Shown in pieces: positions 18,472-26,954 of a stretch of DNA of 48,018 bases. This DNA comes from an uncultured beta proteobacterium (GTDB lineage Bacteria > Pseudomonadota > Gammaproteobacteria > Burkholderiales > Nitrosomonadaceae). The stretch covers positions 1-48,018 of the forward strand of contig CAADGS010000050.1 of the NCBI GenBank assembly GCA_900696615.1. Direction: 5' to 3'. The notes under the pieces are model-generated. The model saw nothing but the letters and a program-made list of their open reading frames with translations. It was not told where the DNA came from and did not search any database. The translations under genes and the position numbers were made by a program. Each line of letters begins with the position of its first letter. Position 1 is the stretch's first letter.

Positions 18472-19171
18472 TTGAATCTTCGCTATTTCATTTTATTTGT
18501 ATCAATAGCGATTACCTGTCAACGGTTTTTTATCGATAAATCTATTTTCATAAACTCAGCTAAAGCGGAAGATGTACAACTCCTCCATCCGGAAGCATCT
18601 CTAAAACTTGAAGGAAAATCATTCGCCAATCAAAGCAAAAGATTTTATGTTTGGTTCAAATGAAATTAGAGCTTGGGCAGTTGCTTCTGATACGCACTAC
18701 ATTTTCTCGAAACTTCCCTTAAGACCTCAAGTTGGAATGCGGGCAGATATTACCAGTGGCGATAGTAAGTCGCCAACACTGGGCACGTACAATCCGTTAT
18801 TTCCTACAGGGGCTTATTTTAACCTTGCAGATTTGGGCGGGCCATCCAATTTTGTCCATATTCATCCGACACTTAATTTATCGCTCACTAAGCAAATAAA
18901 AGCTTCCTTAGATTGGGGATTTTTCTGGCGGCAGAACGTTAACGATGCAATCTATTCGATTGGTACCATACCTATTTTCCTCCCTTCTTCTACCGGCAAT
19001 CAAAAGCATTACTCAGGTAGCTCGCCCGCGCTCACATTCATTTGGGAACCTACCCCGCATATTACATTTCTGGCAAGTTATGTACATTTTTTTCCGAGTG
19101 ATTTCCTTAGAACTGAATACACAGCTAAAGAAGTAGATTACTTTACTACCTGGATAACATACAAATTTTGA
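18472..19171 (+). pseudogene. Broken alginate-export-type outer membrane porin
   Basis: Two overlapping frames make up the remains. 18472-18663 (TTG start after AAAAGGAGG) encodes a signal peptide and about 30 further residues. 18608-19171 encodes 187 residues matching the C-terminal third of alginate_exp family porins: IRAWAVASDTHY, RADITSGD, TLGTYNPLFPTGAYF, HPTLNLSLT, DWGFFWRQ, and a terminal TYKF barrel end. Family members are about 400 residues or more, so the middle of the gene is missing and the two parts are in different frames near 18640. The outer-membrane protein is therefore almost surely not made whole. It lies between the MFS gene and an HxlR regulator. Confidence 0.7.
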
Positions 19172-19196
19172 AATTATGCCTTGTAAAATTAGTTGG

Positions 19197-19517
19197 TTAG
19201 GTAACGGTGTTATTATATTCCCTTCCCCATTTATCCATCGCATACAAGATGGATTGAAGAGAATGTCCCAGTGGAGATAATGAATATTCAACGCGCGGTG
19301 GAATTTCGTTGAAATCATTTCTGACAATTAATTGATGTACTTCCATCTCTCGCAATTGCCGGCTTAATGTACGATGGGTAATTCCCGTTAGGTTTCTTTG
19401 TAATTCGTTAAACCGCATCTTACCGTTTAATAGTTGATGAATAATCAAAACCTTCCATCGTCCTCCAATTACCTTCAGAGTCACTTCTACCGGACAACAA
19501 ACTTCTTTACTAGGCAT
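19197..19517 (-). CDS. HxlR-family transcriptional regulator
   Basis: 106 residues with the winged helix-turn-helix of the HxlR/MarR-like group: CCPVEVTLKVIGGRWKVLIIHQLLNG, RFNELQRNLTGITHRTLSRQLREME, then a wing DFNEIPPRVEYSLSPLGHSL. The Cys7-Cys8 pair at the N-terminus sits where redox- or aldehyde-sensing HxlR proteins (for example YodB/HypR types) have their reactive cysteine. It is divergent from the pirin gene across 109 bases, so it probably controls the pirin-to-amidohydrolase genes. A TTGACA at 19535-19540 lies in that gap without a clear -10 partner. Confidence 0.9.
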   Translation of the reverse strand: MPSKEVCCPVEVTLKVIGGRWKVLIIHQLLNGKMRFNELQRNLTGITHRTLSRQLREMEVHQLIVRNDFNEIPPRVEYSLSPLGHSLQSILYAMDKWGREYNNTVT

Positions 19518-19626
19518 TTTGAGTTTTCCTGTTTTTGACAGTATCTTTTTTGTGCGTACTTGTAATAAATTCTGATGGTATTACTCTATCACGTAAAAAT
19601 GAAATCCTGCGGGAGGGTATACAATC

Positions 19627-20520
19627 ATGCAGACAATTCAATCTGAAGCATCCCTTAAAAAGCTGCTACGTATACAGCGCGAAGTCCATCGACATTGGGT
19701 CGGCGATGGTTTTCCGGTACGCACACTGTTTTCTTATTCAGCGCTGGGAGCGATGATCAGCCCTTTTTTGCTGTTTGATTATGCAGGCCCAATGGAATTT
19801 CAAGCGACTACGCAACGCCGTGGCGTCGGTGAACATCCGCATCGCGGTTTTGAAACCGTTACCATTGTGTATAGCGGCGAAGTGGAGCATCGCGACAGTT
19901 CCGGTGGCGGCGGAAAAATCGGCTCTGGCGATGTGCAATGGATGACAGCGGCTTCCGGTCTGGTGCATGAAGAATTCCATAGCCGCGATTTCGCCGAGCA
20001 TGGCGGCGTGCTGGAGATGGTGCAATTGTGGGTCAACTTGCCAGCCAAAGACAAGATGTCACCACCGCACTATCAGAGTATTCTGGATAACCAAATTCCT
20101 GCCATCAATCTCCCAAATGATCAAGGAATAATACGTGTCATTGCAGGCGAATTCGCTGGTGTTACAGGACCGGCGCATACTTTCACACCCATTAACGTCT
20201 GGGATTTGCGCTTAACCCATGAGCAGTCGATCGATCTTGCCGTGCCTGGCGGCTATAACACATTGCTGGCCGTGCTTAAGGGATCGGTGCGCGTCAACAA
20301 TGGAACCGAAACCATTCATGCAGCAGAGGTCGGCTTGTTTGCTCAAGCAGGTGATCGTATCCGCATCATTAGTGCGCCCGATACGACAGCGCTATTGCTG
20401 TGCGGTGAACCGATAGATGAACCTATCGTCGGTAGCGGCCCGTTTGTTATGAATAGTTCAGAAGAAATCCGCCAGGCCATGGCCGATTACCAAAGCGGCA
20501 AAATGGGCAGAATTGCATGA
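19627..20520 (+). CDS. Pirin family protein
   Basis: 297 residues, a cytoplasmic bicupin. The metal ligands are visible as His70 and His72 in EHPHRGFETVT and His114 and Glu116 in GLVHEEFH. The C-terminal cupin runs from about 175 (FTPINVWDL) to 280. Some pirins are quercetin dioxygenases and others regulatory iron proteins; the reaction here is unknown. GGGAGG precedes the ATG. Three further genes follow on the same strand at 38-53 base spacing, so this is probably the first gene of an HxlR-controlled operon. Confidence 0.92.
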   Translation: MQTIQSEASLKKLLRIQREVHRHWVGDGFPVRTLFSYSALGAMISPFLLFDYAGPMEFQATTQRRGVGEHPHRGFETVTIVYSGEVEHRDSSGGGGKIGSGDVQWMTAASGLVHEEFHSRDFAEHGGVLEMVQLWVNLPAKDKMSPPHYQSILDNQIPAINLPNDQGIIRVIAGEFAGVTGPAHTFTPINVWDLRLTHEQSIDLAVPGGYNTLLAVLKGSVRVNNGTETIHAAEVGLFAQAGDRIRIISAPDTTALLLCGEPIDEPIVGSGPFVMNSSEEIRQAMADYQSGKMGRIA

Positions 20521-20573
20521 ACACAAATAATTACGCGTGATGAACCGGTTGTATTTTTAAAGAGGTATCCAAA

Positions 20574-20924
20574 ATGACATTAGAAGAAATACTCAATGAC
20601 TTCAATCAGATGATTCTAAAGGGTGAGATATTGGAATCGATGGACAAGTATTACCACCCCGATTGCATTGTTATCGAAAAAAACGATGTGGTAGCAACAG
20701 GCTTGCAACAAGCCAAAAAACGCGAATCCGAGCTATTCGAAGGTGTCGAAGCATGGCTCAAATCCGAAATTGTCTCCACCGCGGTGGGTGAAAACGTAAC
20801 GATGACCGAGTGGCATTACGAATACAAGCATAAAAATTTCGGTCACAAGAAATTCGATCAAGTAGCGGTGCAACACTGGAAAGATGGAAAAATCATTAGT
20901 GATCGCTTCTATGCGTTGTACTGA
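20574..20924 (+). CDS. SnoaL-like / NTF2-fold protein
   Basis: 116 residues with the cone-shaped NTF2 fold: an N-terminal helix (LEEILNDFNQMILKGEILESMDKYYHPDC), a strand VIEKNDVVATG and closing strands KKFDQVAVQHWKDGKIISDRFYALY. Members include isomerases, small hydrolases and binding proteins, so the reaction cannot be named. AAGAGG lies upstream of the ATG. Its place between pirin and a YcaC-like hydrolase suggests it serves the same small-molecule pathway. Confidence 0.8.
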   Translation: MTLEEILNDFNQMILKGEILESMDKYYHPDCIVIEKNDVVATGLQQAKKRESELFEGVEAWLKSEIVSTAVGENVTMTEWHYEYKHKNFGHKKFDQVAVQHWKDGKIISDRFYALY

Positions 20925-20962
20925 ATGATATATTTATAATCAGGAACATAAGGAGAAAAATT

Positions 20963-21592
20963 ATGAATAAGACTTTTAAATATAACCGACTTTCCAAGGA
21001 TGATGCGGTTTTATTATTGGTAGACCATCAGGCGGGGTTAATTTCCCTGGTACAGGATTTTTCACCGAATGAATTTAAAAACAATGTGTTGGCTCTGACA
21101 GCTTGTGGCAAGTATTTCAAATTACCAACCATTTTAACAACCAGTTTCGAAGATGGTCCCAATGGTCCGTTGGTTCCGGAAATCAAGGAAATGCACCCGA
21201 CTGCGCCTTATGTTGCACGCCCCGGCAATATCAATGCTTGGGACAACGAGGATTTTGTTAATGCAGTCAAAAAGACCGGCCGTAAACAGTTAATCATTGC
21301 CGGCGTGGTTACGGAAGTCTGTGTCGCTTTTCCGGCACTATCTGCAATCGAGGAAGGTTATGAAGTATTCGTAGTGACCGATGCGTCCGGTACTTTCAAT
21401 GAAGTAACACGCGACGCAGCCTGGGCGCGTATGCAGTCGGCCGGTGTACAATTGATGAACTGGTTTGGCGTGGCTTGCGAATTGCATCGAGATTGGCGTA
21501 ACGATGTTGAGGGCTTAGGCGCCTTATTCTCTAGTTACTTACCTAATTATCGAAACCTAATGACGAGTTACTTCACCATCACGAAGAAGTAA
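20963..21592 (+). CDS. YcaC-like cysteine hydrolase (isochorismatase family)
   Basis: 209 residues. Catalytic Asp21 lies in LLLVDHQ and nucleophile Cys120 in GVVTEVCVAFPAL, with the YcaC-type RPGNINAWDNEDF segment between. The tail FGVACELHRDWRNDVEGL is typical of YcaC rather than nicotinamidase or true isochorismatase. YcaC proteins are hydrolases of unknown physiological substrate. It has a strong AAGGAG ribosome site. Its neighbours (pirin, SnoaL, amidohydrolase) occur with such hydrolases in other bacteria, probably in electrophile or aromatic detoxification; that role is an inference. Confidence 0.9.
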   Translation: MNKTFKYNRLSKDDAVLLLVDHQAGLISLVQDFSPNEFKNNVLALTACGKYFKLPTILTTSFEDGPNGPLVPEIKEMHPTAPYVARPGNINAWDNEDFVNAVKKTGRKQLIIAGVVTEVCVAFPALSAIEEGYEVFVVTDASGTFNEVTRDAAWARMQSAGVQLMNWFGVACELHRDWRNDVEGLGALFSSYLPNYRNLMTSYFTITKK

Positions 21593-21626
21593 GTGAGCAA
21601 GTTTGTAACGGGAATGCAGTTTTTTT

Positions 21627-23612
21627 ATGAGTGAGCGTGAAATAAATTTACGTCGCCGCCGTATTTTGCAGGCAGCGGGTGCATCTTTTTTGCTTTCGAA
21701 TACCGGCACGCTTGCAGCTCAACCTTCAGGAGGGCCTTCAATGGATAATCTTAAAGCGCAACTGATATTGCGCAACGGCCAATTCACCACGCTTGATCGT
21801 CAGAATCCACAAGCTACGGCTGTTGCCATTTCTGAAGGTCATTTCATCGCGGTAGGAATGGACAACGAGGTGATGCGCTTTGCCGATGACCGGACAAAAG
21901 TGATCAATCTTAACCGCCGCCGTGTGATTCCGGGGTTAATCGACTCACATCTACACCTTATCCGTGGCGGACTCAATTACAACTTGGAATTACGTTGGGA
22001 CGGTATCCCTTCGTTGGCGGATGCCATGCGCCGTCTGCAGGAGCAGGTGGCGCGCACGCCCGCACCGCAATGGGTGCGGGTTGTAGGTGGTTTTACTGAG
22101 ATGCAGTTCGCTGAGAAACGTTTGCCGACACTCGATGAAATCAATGCCGTGGCACCGGATACCCCGGTTTTCATTTTGCATCTCTACGATCGCGCCCTGC
22201 TTAACCGCGCGGCGTTGCGTGCTTGCGGCTACAATCGGGATACGCCCAATCCGCCAGGTGGGTTGATTGCCAAAGATGCCAACGGGGAACCAACCGGTCT
22301 GTTGCTGGCGGAACCCAGTGCGTTAATCCTGTATTCTGCGCTCGCCAGAGGTCCAAAACTGCCGTATGACTACCAGATCAACTCGACGCGCCACTTCATG
22401 CGGGAAATGAATCGCCTTGGCGTGACGAGCGTGATTGATGCCGGTGGCGGCTATCAGAATTACCCAGACGATTACAAAATCATCGAGAGCCTGCACCAAA
22501 GTGGCGAGATGACGCTCCGCATCGCATACAATTTATTTACACAGAAACCCGGAGAAGAAATTGCGGATTTCACCAAATGGACCAAAATGCTGAAACCTGG
22601 TGAAGGCGATGGTTATTACCGTCACAACGGCGCAGGTGAAATGCTGGTGTTTTCCGCAGCGGACTTTGAGGATTTCCGCATGCCACGCCCGGATATGCCG
22701 CCAAACCTGGAAAATGACCTGGAGGCTGTGGTGCGTATCCTTGTCCGCAATCGCTGGCCGTTCCGCTTGCATGCCACCTACAATGAAACCATCTCGCGCG
22801 CACTGGATGTTTTCGAAAAAGTGAACCGCGACATTCCATTCGATGGCATTCATTGGTTCTTTGATCACGCCGAAACCGTGACTGATATTAATTTGGAGCG
22901 CATCGCCAAATTAGGTGGCGGTATCGCCATCCAACACCGCATGGCCTACCAAGGTGAATTTTTTGTACAGCGCTACGGGCGTAAAGCCGCAGAACGAACG
23001 CCACCTTATCAACGTATGTTGGAACTGGGTGTAAACGTCGGCGCAGGCACCGATGCCACCCGCGTAGCCAGTTACGATCCTTGGAATGCGCTGCATTGGC
23101 TCACGACCGGCAAGACTTTGGGCGGCCTTTCATTGTATCCAGCAGCTAATCTCGTCGACCGCGAGACTGCATTACGGCTTTATACACAGGCCAATACCTG
23201 GTTTTCCAACGAACAAGGTATCAAAGGCCAGATCAAGTCGGGTCAATACGCCGACCTTGCCGTACTATCCGCAGATTATTTCAGTATCCCGGAAGACGAT
23301 ATCCGGCAGCTTGTTTCAGTACTTACAATGGTTGGCGGACGCATTGTTTACGGCGACGATGAATTCAGTGCGCTTTCTCCACCCTTGCCACCCGCCATGC
23401 CGGACTGGTCACCGGTGAATCATTTCGGCGGCTATTTCAAATCTGTGGCAGGCGCAGTGGCACAGCATCTGTTTGCTCAAACGGCCTGCGGTTGCGGAAA
23501 CAGTTGTGGTGTACACGGCCATGCCCATGGACGTGCATTTCAGGATGCTGTGAATGACGGTGACCAGCGCGGGTTCTGGGGTGCGTTGGGTTGTTCCTGT
23601 TGGATGGTATGA
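21627..23612 (+). CDS. Tat-exported YtcJ-like amidohydrolase with Cys/His-rich tail
   Basis: 661 residues. The N-terminus has a twin-arginine signal (RRRRILQAAGAS, cleavage near LAAQ), so a folded periplasmic metalloenzyme is expected. The amidohydrolase family 3 core starts at LILRNGQFTTLD; metal ligands are in GLIDSHLHLIRGG, the later HATYNE and HWFFDHAE segments, and the GAGTDATR catalytic aspartate, with a closing SGQYADLAVLS strand. The last 45 residues are unusual: five cysteines and three histidines (ACGCGNSCG, VHGHAHG, GCSCW), suggesting a bound metal. The substrate is unknown. It ends the pirin operon, 34 bases after the YcaC-like gene. Confidence 0.88.
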   Translation: MSEREINLRRRRILQAAGASFLLSNTGTLAAQPSGGPSMDNLKAQLILRNGQFTTLDRQNPQATAVAISEGHFIAVGMDNEVMRFADDRTKVINLNRRRVIPGLIDSHLHLIRGGLNYNLELRWDGIPSLADAMRRLQEQVARTPAPQWVRVVGGFTEMQFAEKRLPTLDEINAVAPDTPVFILHLYDRALLNRAALRACGYNRDTPNPPGGLIAKDANGEPTGLLLAEPSALILYSALARGPKLPYDYQINSTRHFMREMNRLGVTSVIDAGGGYQNYPDDYKIIESLHQSGEMTLRIAYNLFTQKPGEEIADFTKWTKMLKPGEGDGYYRHNGAGEMLVFSAADFEDFRMPRPDMPPNLENDLEAVVRILVRNRWPFRLHATYNETISRALDVFEKVNRDIPFDGIHWFFDHAETVTDINLERIAKLGGGIAIQHRMAYQGEFFVQRYGRKAAERTPPYQRMLELGVNVGAGTDATRVASYDPWNALHWLTTGKTLGGLSLYPAANLVDRETALRLYTQANTWFSNEQGIKGQIKSGQYADLAVLSADYFSIPEDDIRQLVSVLTMVGGRIVYGDDEFSALSPPLPPAMPDWSPVNHFGGYFKSVAGAVAQHLFAQTACGCGNSCGVHGHAHGRAFQDAVNDGDQRGFWGALGCSCWMV

Positions 23613-23775
23613 GGCACACGGTGTTGTTTATGTTCAACAAAATTTTCAGGAAAGGGTGGATGATTTGTGTAAACGAATTGTTTCCTGGCGCAGTGGCGAA
23701 TCGACTTAATTATCTTTCTGCGATAGGTGTGTTGCATGCGTTTCATTGCGTGTAACCGCAATTATCAAAATGTTC

Positions 23776-25125
23776 CTAATGTAAACGAGGGAGCATACCT
23801 TTCAATCCGCGCATCATTTTTGCCATTCCGCCTTTATTCATCATCTTCATCATTTTTCTGGCTTGTTCGAATTGTGCCAGTAGACGATTTACTTCTTGCA
23901 CGGTAACTCCAGCACCTGCAGCAATTCTTCGTTTCCTTGAGGCCTTGAGAATTTCAGGCTTAGCGCGTTCTTGTTTCGTCATGGAATCAATAATGCCTTC
24001 CGTTCGATTGATTAACTTGTCGTCCACTTTAATATTTTGTGCGGCCTGACTAAATTGGGCAGGAAGTTTGTCCATCAGTGAACTCATTCCTCCCATTTTT
24101 CGCATTTGCTGAAATTGTGCTTTGAAATCATTCAGATCAAAATCCTTTCCTGATTTCATTTTTTTCATGAGTTTCTCAGCTTCTTGCTGATCTGCGCTAC
24201 GCTGAGCTTCTTCAATCAATCCAAGCACATCACCCATGCCTAAAATACGAGACGCCATGCGGTCGGGATGAAATAACTCCAATCCATTCAATTTTTCTGC
24301 AACCCCAGCAAATTTAATTGGTTTACCAGTGATATGTTTGACCGATAAAGCGGCACCACCTCGCGCATCGCCATCGAGTTTTGTGAGGATGACGCCTGTC
24401 AGAGGTAGCACATCGGCAAACGCTTTAGCCGTGTTAACAGCATCCTGTCCTTGCATGGCATCAACTACGAATAATGTTTCTATTGGTTTCAGCGTGGCTT
24501 CCAATTCCCTGATTTCTTGCATCATCGCTTCATCGATACCTAGCCGACCAGCAGTATCAACAATCATTACATCATGATGATGCTTGCGGGCATAATCTAG
24601 CGCATTTGTTCCGATCTCTCCCGGTTTCTGCCCGGCTTTAACGGGAAAAAAATCAGCTCCAGTTTGATTCGCCAGCAGCTCAAGCTGTTGAATGGCAGCA
24701 GGGCGATAAATATCGCATGAAACTAGCAATACTTTCTTTTTTCTTTGCTCTATCAACCACTTTGCCAATTTTCCGCTACTGGTGGTTTTGCCGGCTCCTT
24801 GCAACCCCGCCATGAGAATGACAGCAGGCGGAATCGTAGCGAGATTAAGTTCCGATTTTTCTCCGCCCATAATTGCAATAAGTTCTTGATGGACGATACC
24901 GATTAAAGCTTGGCCTGGGGTAAGGCTGGTCATTACTTCATGACCAACCGCCTTTTCTTTGACACGTACAATGAAATCTTTGACGACCGGTAGCGCCACA
25001 TCGGCTTCCAGTAATGCCAATCGGACTTCACGCAATGCTTGCTGGATATTGTCTTCAGTAAGTCTTGCTTCACCCCGTAGCGTTTTTATGATGCCGGCAA
25101 GACGGCCAGTTAAATTCTCAAACAT
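23776..25125 (-). CDS. ffh: Signal recognition particle protein Ffh
   Basis: 449 residues, the SRP GTPase that with 4.5S RNA targets membrane proteins to FtsY. The N domain is at 1-85. The G domain has GLQGAGKTTSSGKLA, DIYRPAA, DTAGRLG and TKLDGDARGGAA. The M domain is at about 300-449 with the RNA-binding SRKRRIAAGAG and methionine-rich ends (MMKMMNKGGMAKMM). All family motifs are intact. It is divergent from ypjD with 127 bases between, the arrangement seen in many proteobacteria. Confidence 0.97.
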   Translation of the reverse strand: MFENLTGRLAGIIKTLRGEARLTEDNIQQALREVRLALLEADVALPVVKDFIVRVKEKAVGHEVMTSLTPGQALIGIVHQELIAIMGGEKSELNLATIPPAVILMAGLQGAGKTTSSGKLAKWLIEQRKKKVLLVSCDIYRPAAIQQLELLANQTGADFFPVKAGQKPGEIGTNALDYARKHHHDVMIVDTAGRLGIDEAMMQEIRELEATLKPIETLFVVDAMQGQDAVNTAKAFADVLPLTGVILTKLDGDARGGAALSVKHITGKPIKFAGVAEKLNGLELFHPDRMASRILGMGDVLGLIEEAQRSADQQEAEKLMKKMKSGKDFDLNDFKAQFQQMRKMGGMSSLMDKLPAQFSQAAQNIKVDDKLINRTEGIIDSMTKQERAKPEILKASRKRRIAAGAGVTVQEVNRLLAQFEQARKMMKMMNKGGMAKMMRGLKGMLPRLH

Positions 25126-25252
25126 GCTAAAACCTCAGAAAAATAGATGGAGACAATTGTACAAATTTAGATAATTAATTAGATTAGCACTTTGAATTTG
25201 TTGAGGTGCCCTGTAGACTAATTAACTACTTTTGCTTCTTGAAAGAACTGTG

Positions 25253-26098
25253 ATGTCAATAATTAGTATTTTAACTTATCTTACAGCTTTTTTGCTTTAC
25301 ATGGTCATTGGCTGGTATTTCTGGAGAAATACTTGGAATTCTGTGTCAGCAGATATGAATGGATCAAAATCTGCTATCACCAATCGAATGCACTATGTCA
25401 TGCTTGTGCCTTTATTACTGCATGCCATTACGCTTTATCAATCTATGTTTATTGGAGAAGGACTCAGTTTCGGAGTGGGTAATGCCATTTCATCGATTGT
25501 ATGGCTAACGGCATTTATCTATTGGTTCTCTGGATTTTATAGCCGCTTGCAAGGATTGCAAACCTTAGTTGCCCCGATCGCGGTCACTGCCTCGATTGCG
25601 ATTTTATTACCTTTGGTTTTTCCATCATTGCGCCCTCTTGAGAATACGGAGCTGCCAGCATTTAAAGCGCATTTGTTAGTTGCTATGCTGGCGTATAGCT
25701 TGTTAGCAATTGCAGCGTTACACGCATTGTTGATGACGGTAGTAGAGCGGCACTTGCATCACCCCGTGGCGCATTCGATATTCACAAATTTACCGCCGCT
25801 ATTGATAATGGAAAGATTATTATTTCGTATTATCTGGGTTGGATTTGTATTGCTTACACTGACATTAGTCAGCGGTATTGTTTTCTCCAAAGAAGTGTTT
25901 GGACAGCCTTTGACATTCTCACATAAGACACTGTTTGGCATTATTTCCTGGTGCGTGTTTGCTGCCTTGCTGATCGGGAGGCAATTATATGGGTGGCGAG
26001 GAAGAATAGCTATTCGTTGGACACTAACCGGGTTTATGACATTATTACTTGCATATATCGGTAGTAAGTTTGTACTGGAGATTATTTTAAATCGTTAG
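25253..26098 (+). CDS. ypjD: YpjD/CcsA-like inner membrane protein (cytochrome c assembly family)
   Basis: 281 residues and eight hydrophobic segments. It resembles the heme-handling CcsA/CcmC/HemX family, with conserved histidines in segments such as LLLHAITLYQS, FKAHLLVAMLAYSLLAIAALHALLM and FSHKTLFGIISW. In E. coli the ffh-adjacent homologue (YpjD/CorE) has been linked to magnesium/cobalt efflux, and the family resembles cytochrome c assembly factors; the true role is uncertain. An upstream in-frame TTG at 25232 exists, but ATG 25253 starts right before the first membrane helix and has GAAAG upstream. Confidence 0.85.
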   Translation: MSIISILTYLTAFLLYMVIGWYFWRNTWNSVSADMNGSKSAITNRMHYVMLVPLLLHAITLYQSMFIGEGLSFGVGNAISSIVWLTAFIYWFSGFYSRLQGLQTLVAPIAVTASIAILLPLVFPSLRPLENTELPAFKAHLLVAMLAYSLLAIAALHALLMTVVERHLHHPVAHSIFTNLPPLLIMERLLFRIIWVGFVLLTLTLVSGIVFSKEVFGQPLTFSHKTLFGIISWCVFAALLIGRQLYGWRGRIAIRWTLTGFMTLLLAYIGSKFVLEIILNR

Positions 26099-26141
26099 CG
26101 ATTATCTTTTGAATTCGTAACGATGAGTTTTTGATAATTAT

Positions 26142-26933
26142 GTGAATAAAAACATGATCTTTCTGTTACTTGCAATCACATTGTCACCTGTATTGAGAAT
26201 TAATGGTGCGCCGGTATGGCGCACGATTTTCATTTTCTCTATCCTAATTTTATCTGGATGTGCGACTCAAGAGCCTGCGCCGGTTTCAATTGCAGAGCCT
26301 GTACCTGAATCGACCTATCAGTATGAAGAGTTAAAAAATGAAATTTTGCGTCTGGAAAAAATAATTGCCGAGAAAGACGAGTTGATAAAAAATCAAAGAA
26401 TTAAGCAGCAAACTCAGGCGCATGTATTACGGGAAACTAATAAAGAAGCTACGCGCGCGCAAGTAAAATTACATCGTTTAGCTACTAAACCGAGTACGGC
26501 TTCTGCAATTGCAGAAGTGGAAGCAAGTTTAGAACATTTGAAGCAAGCAAGAATCTCCTCATTTGATCAGATATTACAAATTCAAGCTCAGCATTTATTA
26601 GAAACAGCTTCATTATTCTATTCAAAAGATCAATTTGCTGCTGCGATGAATCATGTTGCACAGGCAAATAATTTTATTGCATTAATATCGGATCAGAATC
26701 GAAAAAAGGTGACGTACGTCGATCATTTACTACTTGAATTTCATGTGCCGGTAAAATTACGCACAATAAAAAGAGCTTTTTTACGAAAAGAACCTAATCA
26801 ATACGCACAAGTTCTTAGAACTCTTGAGAAAGATACGAAGGTGACAGCAATTGCCAACCAAGGCCCCTGGTTACGAATCCAGATTAATGGAAACCAAGGC
26901 TGGATGTTACATACCATGCTGGAAAGAGAATGA
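26142..26933 (+). CDS. SH3-domain lipoprotein with coiled coil
   Basis: 263 residues from a GTG start. Two hydrophobic stretches near the N-terminus end in a lipobox (ILILSGC), so Cys41 is the likely lipidation site after an unusually long leader. Residues about 60-110 form a charged coiled coil, 120-195 a helical region with FYSKDQFAAAMNHVAQA, and the last 65 a bacterial SH3 domain (TIKRAFLRKEPNQYAQVLRTL, GPWLRIQINGNQGWML). Bacterial SH3 domains often bind cell wall, so an envelope role is inferred. The leader may be mis-started, because the first 20 residues look like a separate helix. It is convergent with the cyclase gene, with 21 bases between them. Confidence 0.75.
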   Translation: MNKNMIFLLLAITLSPVLRINGAPVWRTIFIFSILILSGCATQEPAPVSIAEPVPESTYQYEELKNEILRLEKIIAEKDELIKNQRIKQQTQAHVLRETNKEATRAQVKLHRLATKPSTASAIAEVEASLEHLKQARISSFDQILQIQAQHLLETASLFYSKDQFAAAMNHVAQANNFIALISDQNRKKVTYVDHLLLEFHVPVKLRTIKRAFLRKEPNQYAQVLRTLEKDTKVTAIANQGPWLRIQINGNQGWMLHTMLERE

Positions 26934-26954
26934 GGCCGTAATGCTTAAGTGATG

